Origin: Trypanosoma brucei gambiense DAL972
Lineage: Eukaryota; Euglenozoa; Kinetoplastea; Trypanosomatida; Trypanosomatidae
Assembly: GCF_000210295.1 (NCBI RefSeq)
Contig: NC_026741.1
Coordinates: 1,116,001 to 1,180,000 of the forward strand
DNA length: 64,000 bases
Reading direction: 5' to 3'
Part shown: positions 41,251 through 49,187 of the stretch, piece after piece
Layout of the letters: each line of letters opens with the position of its first letter
How positions within the stretch are numbered: the stretch's first letter is position 1
Translations under genes and position numbers: made by a program
Notes under the pieces: generated by a model
Told to the model about the DNA's origin: nothing
Databases searched by the model: none
Seen by the model: only the letters and a program-made list of their open reading frames with translations

Positions 41251-42288
41251 CTAATCGTTGCCTTTGGAGAGGCCCCGTAAACTAACCATAGCTAGAATCT
41301 TGACACGACAAAAAGGACACGTGAGGCCTTTATCACCTGTGGGACGGAGTTTGGTGCAGCACATCTCACAACAACAAGTATGGTAACACGGCAGAAATGT
41401 CACTGTCGAATATGCGTCGAGGCATAAATGACAAAGAAGGTCGCTATTGCTCGTTACACTCGCCGCTGCAGAGCGAGCCCCGGCTTCCTCAGTCGTACCA
41501 TCCTTCTTTTGAGCGACCGATGCTGGCAATTGCGGCAAATCGGAAGACAACTCCGGCGAGCATTCCTCACTTGCGTTAACCTCCCTCCCCTCACCCGTAT
41601 TATCGGATGTATTAGAAACAACTCTCTCCTCATCAATCTGAGCATCATTCCCCCCATCGGTATTAGCTGCATCGCCATGATCCCCATTGGAGCCAGTCTC
41701 AGCCAGAAGTGGAGTCTGTTCGTTGGTCACATTAGCCTCGGGGGTTTCCTCACCTCGGCACTGCCATACCAACAGAACTACGTACATTATCGTCGAACTT
41801 ACGATGAGCAAACCACCTGTACCTAGAAGAGGTAAAATCACAATGAGCAAATTCCACTCTGACATATCCTGCATATCACAAGATTGTATCACCCGCCCAT
41901 CTTTGCACGTTTCGTACGCCGGTTGGCATTCGTTTGAGCTTGTACAGAAGTAACACCAGTTCCTATCCTCACAGCTGTCACAATCGGCTGCTGCAGCTTC
42001 GCACCTTGCGCCACACGTCACACTGGAGTTCCTTAACGTGGCCGCTTCACTGCATGACAGCGCATTGTATTGCTCCGACGGGTCAAAGCACTGACTTCCT
42101 ACAGGTCGTTCACAGCACCACGCGCACTCCGGCATCTTTAAACACTCCGAAGCGATGTAGATTGGGTTTGTGTCACATCTACTTCCGTATGCCGCTAATG
42201 GTTGAATCAACAAAATCAGAACCCAGGAGGGCAGTAACCACACCGCTGACCGGTTCACATAAAACTTTGTTGAACCTCCTGTACACAT
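41251..42288 (-). CDS. Type I membrane protein with Cys-rich PSI-like ectodomain and cytosolic RING finger
   Basis: The first in-frame ATG is at 42288 (345 residues); the 17-codon extension to 42339 begins with GTG. Residues about 14-34 are a hydrophobic signal peptide. The ectodomain (about 37-142) holds two Cys-rich blocks resembling PSI/plexin repeats (CLKMPECAWCCE and CDSCEDRNWCYFC). A single TM segment lies at about 146-176. The cytosolic part has an acidic Asn/Asp/Glu linker and a C-terminal RING (CHLCLDAYSTVTFLPCYHTC, CPFCRVKI; about 286-331). This is the layout of a membrane-bound E3 ligase, possibly endosomal or secretory. The combination of PSI-like ectodomain and RING is unusual; ligand unknown. 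Confidence 0.82.
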   Translation of the reverse strand: MCTGGSTKFYVNRSAVWLLPSWVLILLIQPLAAYGSRCDTNPIYIASECLKMPECAWCCERPVGSQCFDPSEQYNALSCSEAATLRNSSVTCGARCEAAAADCDSCEDRNWCYFCTSSNECQPAYETCKDGRVIQSCDMQDMSEWNLLIVILPLLGTGGLLIVSSTIMYVVLLVWQCRGEETPEANVTNEQTPLLAETGSNGDHGDAANTDGGNDAQIDEERVVSNTSDNTGEGREVNASEECSPELSSDLPQLPASVAQKKDGTTEEAGARSAAASVTSNSDLLCHLCLDAYSTVTFLPCYHTCCCEMCCTKLRPTGDKGLTCPFCRVKILAMVSLRGLSKGND

Positions 42289-43119
42289 CCACCTACCCCC
42301 GGTGCAACAAACTACTACTTTATCGTGGTTTGTATCCACAAAACTCTACAGCTGGAAAAAAAAAATGGCATGAATAGAGGGAGACGACAAGGAGTACAGT
42401 GCAAAGAGTGGGGAACCAAAGGGAATATTCAAAAGAGACAAGCAACAAAAAGCGGATAAAATATAATATGATATGATATGACATGGCAGAGGAAGGAGGA
42501 AAAAAAAAAAGAAAAAGCAGGGAAAAGGGAAGAGAGGTATCGGACAATGAAAGGGTGGACACACTGCAAACCCCTGCGAGCACAACCATTGCATTTAATC
42601 CTTTGTCATTTACAAGTGCTCTAAGGGGCTCAAAACACACACCTCTACCCCACCTCAAACAGTAGAGACTCAAATGAGAAAACGACAAGGAATGTAATCG
42701 GCGCCGCAACAAAAGGTGGAGACCAAACGTCTCCCGTCAACCGGTGAGCCCCAAAAAGAAAGTGGGAGGGATGACGCCGGACAAGCGGACGATGCAAAAG
42801 AAAAAGATGAAAGCTAAAAGACAAGAGGGAACCACACATATACATCACACGTGACTTCATAAACGGTCGTATCCTACATTAATAACTCATGTGGAAGGCG
42901 AACCATGCGGGAATGTATGCGTGACCTCTCAATCATACGCTTTCCTCCTCTCCCCCTGCCCCAAGTACACGCACACACACACGGATATAGCACATACGTA
43001 CACAATTGCGTCTTTCCTCCCTTTAAAAAGAAAAAAAACAAAAATACCGCTGAACCATCCGTTCCGTAATTCACTACCGTAACATATTACCTCTCACTAG
43101 TACGAACGAAGAGCACATT
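42289..43119 (-). other. Intercistronic region
   Basis: No gene seen. A poly(A) run at 42499-42512 lies near a likely splice/poly(A) zone. The rest is the 3'UTR of the upstream Rab gene, with a short (CA)n near 42970-42981. Confidence 0.5.
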
Positions 43120-43776
43120 TTAACAGCAACCACCACGCTTCGAGCCCTTTTGCCCTTCGTTTCCGGCCAACCTGACACCATTACCAGCTCCCCCTGCACC
43201 ACCACTTGGGGACAGACCCTTTCCTGTACGTTCCTTCATATCCTCGAATATCTCCTGTGCTATTTTCTGAAACGCAGACTGTACATTCTCCTTCTCCTTT
43301 GCGCTCGTGTCAATGTACGACATTCCATGTTGTTTTGCCCATGCCATCGCTTCTTCCTTCGATACCTGCCGCGAAGTGCGGGCCTCGTCACTTTTGCATC
43401 CAACCAATAAGCACGGGATACCGGGAAGAGACTGCTGTCGCACGCGTTCCATCCAGTGCTCCAAGTGTAGAAATGAGGGTCGATGTGTAAGGTCAAAACA
43501 AAGCATTACGCCGTTGGCGCCGCGGTAAAAGGCAGTTGCCACTGACTGAAACCGCTCTTGCCCGGCTGTGTCCCATATTTGCAAGCGGACACGCTTATCC
43601 ATGTACGTCATTTGGTGCATTCGAAAATCAATAGCGATGGTGGATGCGTAATCCTTGTAAAAAACATCCTCAGAGAGCCGCACCGTAAGGGAAGACTTCC
43701 CAACGCCACTGTCGCCAATGACAATAATCTTGAATATGTAGTCGCAGTCCCCACCAGGGGAAGCTGCTGTGATCAT
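43120..43776 (-). CDS. Rab-family GTPase with atypical CKSD guanine motif
   Basis: The ATG at 43776 gives 218 residues; the 23-codon extension begins with TTG and precedes the splice acceptor. P-loop GDSGVGKS at 21-28, switch I STIAIDF (45-51), G3 WDTAGQERF (68-76), G4 VGCKSD (125-130) and G5 DTSAK (156-160) are all in register. The C-terminus is a Gly-rich linker ending GGCC, a double-geranylgeranylation signal. Two oddities: G4 reads CKxD instead of NKxD, and switch I has TIA where TIG is usual. It should act in vesicle traffic. The subfamily was not assigned. The next upstream gene is a related Rab sharing the CKxD change. Confidence 0.9.
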   Translation of the reverse strand: MITAASPGGDCDYIFKIIVIGDSGVGKSSLTVRLSEDVFYKDYASTIAIDFRMHQMTYMDKRVRLQIWDTAGQERFQSVATAFYRGANGVMLCFDLTHRPSFLHLEHWMERVRQQSLPGIPCLLVGCKSDEARTSRQVSKEEAMAWAKQHGMSYIDTSAKEKENVQSAFQKIAQEIFEDMKERTGKGLSPSGGAGGAGNGVRLAGNEGQKGSKRGGCC

Positions 43777-44922
43777 ATGCGAAGTGGACTCTTCAAACGG
43801 GCATATTGAACAAAAAAAACGTGACGAGAAAAGTGAAGAAAACAAAGAGGAAGTTGACCGTCTATATATTGCAAAGAAAAAAATCTACGCAAAGCGCAGT
43901 AGCCGCAGATTGAGGCCGGGTGCGGGGTAACGTGCCCATCAGGAAGTTAACGTTATTTGGCCGCGCCTGCTCATCCGCCTCTTCTTCTCCTTACCGTCAC
44001 TTCCCCACACGCCTACAATCCCACGAATTAAAAAAACCTTTCAACACGTCAATATCACCAGCAGGAACACCACCACGATGAGGCACGCAACACCGAAGGA
44101 AAACAGATTTGGTCAACAATACACACAAATTGGGGGAAATGGAAATAACAGGAAATAACTACACTCAACACACAAACCATGGGGCCTAATTGATAGAAAC
44201 GACGCTTACAACAGAATGAATTTAATGGCATGTAACAGGGGGAGGAACTTCGTCATATTAAGTGAAAGTGGGAAGCAGCACACACACACGCGTAAATACA
44301 CAAATAGATGTAACAATATACAAAGGTATACATATATGTATATATGTGCAGATGTGTAGACTGTGGGGAGTGCAGGCGCAGATATTGTAAAGGGGGAGAC
44401 CCAAGATAGAAAAGAAAGGGACGGCCGTATATGCGACGGAGCATCTGAGCCGGTGGAGCCGAGTGACCAAAGATAGAACCACGGTGTTCAGTGGTGTACG
44501 AAACCTTCTTCCAAATGAAAAATAAAACAATAGAATTGATAAGAGAGAGGTATAACAAAATGCGAGAAGAAGGCAAGAATAAAATGAGTCGAATAAAAAA
44601 GGGGGGAAGATACGATGGCCCTCGGCGTAACACTTCCCTTTCAGTACTGGAGAGAGCGAACGGAGTGCTACACACTGTCTATGCTGGCTTGGATACCGTA
44701 CTAAATCACAAACGGCAAGCATCCATACACGTGTGAAGGCAAAAGAAAATACCTATCTGCTTCACTTCATAGATTCTTTTTCACTATTGCTGCCTTCCGT
44801 TTCCTATCCTTTCACTAATTTCTCGTCTAGCCTTCATGTGTAGTTCCTCCAAAGCTCCTCCTTCAGTGAACGATGGCTTACCCGTTCAGTGAATGGCAAA
44901 TGCTATTGCCACCATAAGAGGT
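43777..44922 (-). other. Intercistronic region
   Basis: No gene seen. It has the Rab leader and then a long 3'UTR of the second Rab gene, with palindromic TATACATATATGTATATA near 44327-44345. Minus-strand frames of about 140-154 codons here (44253-44722) are low in complexity and were not accepted. Confidence 0.5.
43789..43860 (-). promoter_or_regulatory. Predicted trans-splice acceptor of the first Rab gene
   Basis: On the minus strand a long pyrimidine tract (CTTCCTCTTTGTTTTCTTC and a later run of eight T) is followed by AG at about 43789-43792. The predicted 5'UTR is only about 14 nt, which supports the ATG at 43776. Confidence 0.5.
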
Positions 44923-45582
44923 TCAGCACCTCCACTTCCTCTTTTTAGTATGTGTACTTGTGTTTAATCGTACGATGTTCCCTATCGCCTTGTCCCCATG
45001 ACCCTCGACAGTTGGAGTTGTGTTATTCACTATATAAGTCCCCAGGTGTTGGAAAGCTTCGGAGACATTTGTGTTATTTCTCGAGCTCGTCTCGAAGTAG
45101 CACAAGCAACCGTGTCGCTTTGCCCATGCGTCTGCCTCGCTTTTCTCCACTTGCCTGCAAATCCCTAAGCTTGTCCCTTCTTTATGAAGTTCACTGCACT
45201 CCACCAGGTCTAACTTGCAGCCCACGAGGATGAGGGGCGGAAGTACCGGGCAGTGGGACCTCAGGCGCTCAAACCACGCGTCGATCCCTTCAAAGGAGCT
45301 CCGATTGGTGAGATCAAAGCAAATCAGTGCGCCATGACAGTTGCGGTAGTAAGCCGTCGTGAGTGAAACAAAACGATCCTGCCCGGAGGTATCCCAAATC
45401 TGAAGCAATATGGTGCGCGCGTGCTTTTCTAAAGTTGTGGTATGGCAATACTTGAAGTCCACGCCAATCGTTGGAACAATGTCATCGTAATAAATGCTGT
45501 CACAGAACCGCGATGAGATGTTGCTCTTCCCTACACCCACATCACCAATTACTATAATCTTGTAAGCGGGTTCCTCTTTCAT
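44923..45582 (-). CDS. Divergent Rab-like GTPase with altered P-loop, G3 and G4 motifs
   Basis: The ATG at 45582 gives 219 residues; the five-codon extension begins with GTG. P-loop GDVGVGKS (13-20), switch I PTIGVDF (37-43), G3 WDTSGQDRF (63-71), G4 VGCKLD (120-125) and G5 ETSSR (164-168). Val sits at the position of Ras Gly12 and Ser at that of Ras Ala59, and G4 has Cys for Asn. These changes could alter nucleotide binding or hydrolysis, although the catalytic Gln is kept. The basic tail KKRKWRC ends in a single Cys. A 15-residue insertion lies between G4 and the AWAKRHG helix. Its closest relative in this window is the next gene downstream. Confidence 0.88.
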   Translation of the reverse strand: MKEEPAYKIIVIGDVGVGKSNISSRFCDSIYYDDIVPTIGVDFKYCHTTTLEKHARTILLQIWDTSGQDRFVSLTTAYYRNCHGALICFDLTNRSSFEGIDAWFERLRSHCPVLPPLILVGCKLDLVECSELHKEGTSLGICRQVEKSEADAWAKRHGCLCYFETSSRNNTNVSEAFQHLGTYIVNNTTPTVEGHGDKAIGNIVRLNTSTHTKKRKWRC

Positions 45583-45981
45583 GTAAGGAAACTTCACCTA
45601 ACCCTATATTTCCCTTCCCCTTTCTTTTCCTCTTCACCTGGGATGTCGCTAGTTCTTTTAATTCAGCACTTCTGACGTTCCTTTACACGGTGGTTCTCGT
45701 ACGATCCTATGCCCCTGCAGTGCCGCTGAGTACATTAGCAAATTCAACAACGGAGGAAATCATGGCATCAGAAAGTGGGGACCAAACGAAGGCAAAACGA
45801 AGGTCAGGAATGAAAAATGAAGAAAATAAATGGGAGAGGCAGTAACACCTTACGCAAGGGAATAGTGTAGTTTAAGTAGGTAGGGTCGGCAATGGAAGGG
45901 AGGAGTAACTACCGCCCATTGAAGGGAGAGTTAAAAACAAAATAAAAACAGTAACACCCAAAGACTTCACGACACATTGGA
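45583..45981 (-). other. Intercistronic region
   Basis: No gene seen. The strongest minus-strand pyrimidine tract is at about 45770-45850, with candidate AGs near 45728. This would give the Rab-like gene a 5'UTR of about 150 nt. Confidence 0.45.
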
Positions 45982-46410
45982 TTAGCGATACCATGTTGGG
46001 TGCTCCTCCTCCAGTTGTTCTCGTAGGCACTGAACACGCGGAGCCTTGAACGGCGGTTCCAGAACTACCACCCGAACCACGTAATAACCAGCAGCCGCAA
46101 GAAGGGAACCACATGTAAGTACCATTAGTACGACACGGACAGGAAACAAATAATCCACAACAACCGCCTCATCAGGATTTGTAGGAAACGGCCGCTCCCT
46201 GTTATAAGACGTCTGTGGCAGCGGCGCAGGTACGGGGTCGTGCGGCGACGATATAATGCAGCCATATGCAATAAAAGGCATGGCGGCACACGCGAGGCCG
46301 ATAGGCAGCACCAGCCGGGGGCATACGTACGACCCAAATAACGTCCCAACTATACCAAGAATGATGAAAAATAGGATGGCAAACGTACCATCACCGAGAC
46401 CGAGAATCAT
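45982..46410 (-). CDS. TMEM218-like membrane protein, 142 aa
   Basis: Starts at an ATG. Three hydrophobic segments lie at about 8-30, 33-54 and 91-114. The start (ILGLGDGTFAILFFIILG) resembles the VLGVGxGVFxLAL start of animal TMEM218. The last TM is preceded by a VVVDYLFPVRVVL segment and followed by VLEPPFKAP, close to the conserved VLEPxYAKP end of TMEM218. The tail is a short charged helix. TMEM218 belongs to the ciliary transition-zone module with TMEM67. A role at the flagellar transition zone is inferred. Size (115-150 residues in the family) also fits. Confidence 0.65.
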   Translation of the reverse strand: MILGLGDGTFAILFFIILGIVGTLFGSYVCPRLVLPIGLACAAMPFIAYGCIISSPHDPVPAPLPQTSYNRERPFPTNPDEAVVVDYLFPVRVVLMVLTCGSLLAAAGYYVVRVVVLEPPFKAPRVQCLREQLEEEHPTWYR

Positions 46411-47024
46411 ATTGCGTGTGAATGAGCACTGTCGCCGTAGGTTTCAAGGGAAGTATATGACAATGGAGACCCAGCTGTGTGAACACAAGCCATGTAAGTA
46501 CACCTTTGATGGATTGACTAGTTCAAGGTGGTGGATGAAACTGAAGAGAAATAAAATTTAAGAATATATGCATATATGTAATAACGAGAGGAATGTGGCT
46601 TGACCACACGAATGTGAAACACGACCACTAAAAGTCATGTGAGTCGGTGGGAAGTCATCAGAGAAAAGACGATTGGGGCAAGTGCACCTCACAGCATACA
46701 AAAAACTCACGATTAAGTGATGAATACATCTCACGACAACGACACTTACAGAAGTTCATCTCGTGTTCTCTCCCCCTTTTATGCACTTCCTTCGTGTGTT
46801 TTCGCCTCTACGTGCAAGAATACACAGTACATATACGCATATATATATATATATATATCATTTTTCTTCTATTTACTGGAAACAAAAAAAAGAGGCTTCT
46901 TCAAAATTGACATGCACCCACCACAAATGTTGAAATGTGGAAGTTAGACAAAAAGAAATGCCACAGATTCCCTGTGTCCAACGGCGCGCACGCCACCCCC
47001 CCCCCCCCTCATTCTTCTAGTTGA
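46411..47024 (-). other. Intercistronic region
   Basis: No gene seen. (TA)n at 46840-46858 and, 16 bp beyond the RIB43A stop, a run of 13 C (46996-47008), which is G13 in the transcript. Confidence 0.6.
46996..47008. repeat. Poly(C) homopolymer (G13 in the RIB43A 3'UTR)
   Basis: Thirteen consecutive C on the plus strand, the only C/G homopolymer of this length seen in the window. Confidence 0.95.
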
Positions 47025-48182
47025 CTACATACAGAGATCCCAATACTTGAAATAGTCTTCATCTACCTGATTGGTGTACAACTCGTCTAGTTGCTTCTTG
47101 CGAATTTGTGATGCCTCCCTCTGCTTCATCTGCTCGGCAGCAATGCTCAACCTTTCTGCATGCCGTTCACGTTCCTTCTGCCTTTCCAAAGCGTTGGCCA
47201 TGCGAAGCTGCAAGTTGTCCTGCTGGGCCCACCGCCGTTCTTCCTCGACTTCCATAAACCGGCGACGCCGCAAAAGATCGCGTTGTCTCGCCCGATCCTC
47301 AAGAAACTTACGCTTCTGCTCCTCTGTCATGCCTTTGTAGCGCTCCGCCTTCACCTTCTTTCCAAGCTCGCTCACGACCGTCTCGGTTTCGTTAAGGAAA
47401 TCACCCTCCATGTGGAAACGAATTTCCTCAAGGGCCTTGCGGGTGTCCTCCTCCTTGTCTCGAATGGCCTCACGGCGCTTTTGCTCGGCGAGGGCTTTAT
47501 TAAATTCTGCTTGGTTCTTATGGATCATCCTGCGCTGCTCGGCGATACCCTGCTCTATATCGTAGATACGGCGGTTGGTCTCCTCGTTTCGTTCATCGAA
47601 GACACGGTTTGCCTCCTCCTCCATCCACTTCTTCGCGAGTTTCTCCTCCGTTTGCTGCCGCGCCCACTCGCGCTGTTGGCGCTGCTGAGCAGCCCGACGA
47701 TTCTTGTAATCCAAGTCCTCACCTTCAAATTTTTGGAGAGAAGAAACCCCAGTTCGGGGATCGTTGTCGCCAACACGGCCCGGTAAATCCTTCGCCTTCC
47801 AGTGAGGATCGTTGAGGTCCCACTCGCGCTGCGTTTCCTTCCTCTGGTAGGTTTCACGGTAGTCAAGCAATTGCTTTTCACGGTTTGCTCGTATCTCGTT
47901 AACCTCCTTCTGAAGTGCCTGAGCATGGCGATCCATCAGAAGGGCTTGTCGGTCATAAAAGTCGTTCCGCTCTTTCTCCAGCTGTCGAAGCGCCTCCCTT
48001 TCACGGACCTGCCTGTCAAGCGCCTCCTTGTCGATGCCCATATGACGCATTTTCGGGTCTTTGAGGCGCTCTGCACGCTGCATCATGAAGAGCCGCTTCT
48101 TTTCCCTCGTTGTTGCCGTCTCCAACTGCGGTAACGAAGAGGAATTTGATGCGACATTGATGGTCTCAGCTGCTGGCTCCAT
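47025..48182 (-). CDS. RIB43A, flagellar doublet-microtubule protein
   Basis: A 385-residue coiled-coil protein starting at an ATG. It follows the RIB43A/RIBC family: RLKDPKMRHMGIDKEALDRQ (about 40-59), FYDRQALLMDRHAQAL, then EWDLNDPHWKAKDLPGRVGD and GVSSLQKFEGEDLDYKNR (about 118-160). The long Glu/Arg-rich helix ends in ELYTNQVDEDYFKYWDLCM, the counterpart of the family's conserved C-terminal TNxxxxDFFxQF box. RIB43A is a microtubule inner protein along the ribbon protofilaments of doublets. Length matches the usual 370-390 residues. A flagellar axoneme location is strongly expected. Confidence 0.93.
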   Translation of the reverse strand: MEPAAETINVASNSSSLPQLETATTREKKRLFMMQRAERLKDPKMRHMGIDKEALDRQVREREALRQLEKERNDFYDRQALLMDRHAQALQKEVNEIRANREKQLLDYRETYQRKETQREWDLNDPHWKAKDLPGRVGDNDPRTGVSSLQKFEGEDLDYKNRRAAQQRQQREWARQQTEEKLAKKWMEEEANRVFDERNEETNRRIYDIEQGIAEQRRMIHKNQAEFNKALAEQKRREAIRDKEEDTRKALEEIRFHMEGDFLNETETVVSELGKKVKAERYKGMTEEQKRKFLEDRARQRDLLRRRRFMEVEEERRWAQQDNLQLRMANALERQKERERHAERLSIAAEQMKQREASQIRKKQLDELYTNQVDEDYFKYWDLCM

Positions 48183-48437
48183 TTTGATCTACACTTCACC
48201 ACACCTACACACAGTTCAGAGGAGCACACTGACCAGAAAAAGTGCAATGATTTTTTTAAAAAAGAAATAGAATAGACAGTGGAACGGAAGTTTAACGCTG
48301 TGCTACCAACTTAGCAAACAATACACATCCTTAATTACTTACAAGACAGAATACCTCACTCATCACCGTGAGCAGATATTCGAAAGCACGTTCGTGTACG
48401 GATGTAAACTCACTGTCAGCCGCGCTCACGTTGTAGC

Positions 48438-48944
48438 TTACACAGCGGGCTTGAACGTTAGTAGTGGTGACGGCGAAGAGCATTTGAAGCAAAACTTCCG
48501 CACGTTTCTATTAACACCCTTACATTTTGGGCACGTCCACAACGTTACCTCCTTTCCGGGGAGCGGAGGCGGCGTCGGCTTTGGCTGTTGGCATTTATGG
48601 CAGACAACACTCCCGCGAAAGTTCATCTGGCCACACGGACACGCCCAGTCGTGAGGGTCCTCACCGGGAAGGGACGGACGCCGAACACCAGGTGGGAGCG
48701 GAGGGGCCGGCGCCCCACATTTGTAGCATTCGCGCTTCGATTTATAATTTGGCTCCCCGCACTGGCAGAGCCAATCGCCCTCCGCGGGTTCACGATGCCT
48801 TGTCCGACGGCCCTTAATCCGACGTGCAAAGAGGCATGGTGTGGTGACAAAATACGCGCGTGAGCAGAGCAGAGCTACAGAAGCACGGCTTCCGAGGTGG
48901 TGGGCAAGATAGTGCCTGGAGAGTATGTGGACACACCTTTGCAT
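48438..48944 (-). CDS. Triple RanBP2-type zinc-finger protein, predicted mitochondrial
   Basis: The ATG at 48944 gives 168 residues; the longer frame to 49061 begins with GTG. The first 45 residues (MQRCVHILSRHYLAHHLGSR and onward) lack acidic residues and are rich in Arg, His and Ser, as in a mitochondrial presequence. Three zinc fingers follow: WLCQCGEPN...CYKC (58-76), WACPCGQMN...CHKC (100-118) and WTCPKCKGVN...CFKC (136-155), joined by Pro-rich linkers. Fingers 1 and 2 have a shortened C-x-C pair. RanBP2-type fingers bind single-stranded RNA, and related organellar proteins act in plant RNA editing. A role in kinetoplast RNA metabolism or the mitoribosome is inferred. Confidence 0.85.
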   Translation of the reverse strand: MQRCVHILSRHYLAHHLGSRASVALLCSRAYFVTTPCLFARRIKGRRTRHREPAEGDWLCQCGEPNYKSKRECYKCGAPAPPLPPGVRRPSLPGEDPHDWACPCGQMNFRGSVVCHKCQQPKPTPPPLPGKEVTLWTCPKCKGVNRNVRKFCFKCSSPSPLLTFKPAV

Positions 48945-49187
48945 CTCGCGCCCCTCCAACTGCAGTATCGCAAAGTCAGTGTGTGCGCCCACTGGAAAAC
49001 GTGCATCAACACGAGCACAGATGCGAAGCCGGGGGATAAAGAAAAATGGAAAAAGCGACACGCAGTAGCAACGGGAGACAAAACAAGTAGCAAAGAAAGC
49101 AGCCGATTAAGATGAAAGTACTGACTTGCGCCCGGAAGAACTGCTTCTTGAATTTAAGTAGTGCACGAGGTTCATTCCAAGTTACCC

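Noticed and set aside
44253..44722. 140- and 154-codon minus-strand frames downstream of the second Rab
   Set aside because: Overlapping, low-complexity and hydrophobic Cys/Tyr-rich translations of TA/CA-rich 3'UTR; no coding character.
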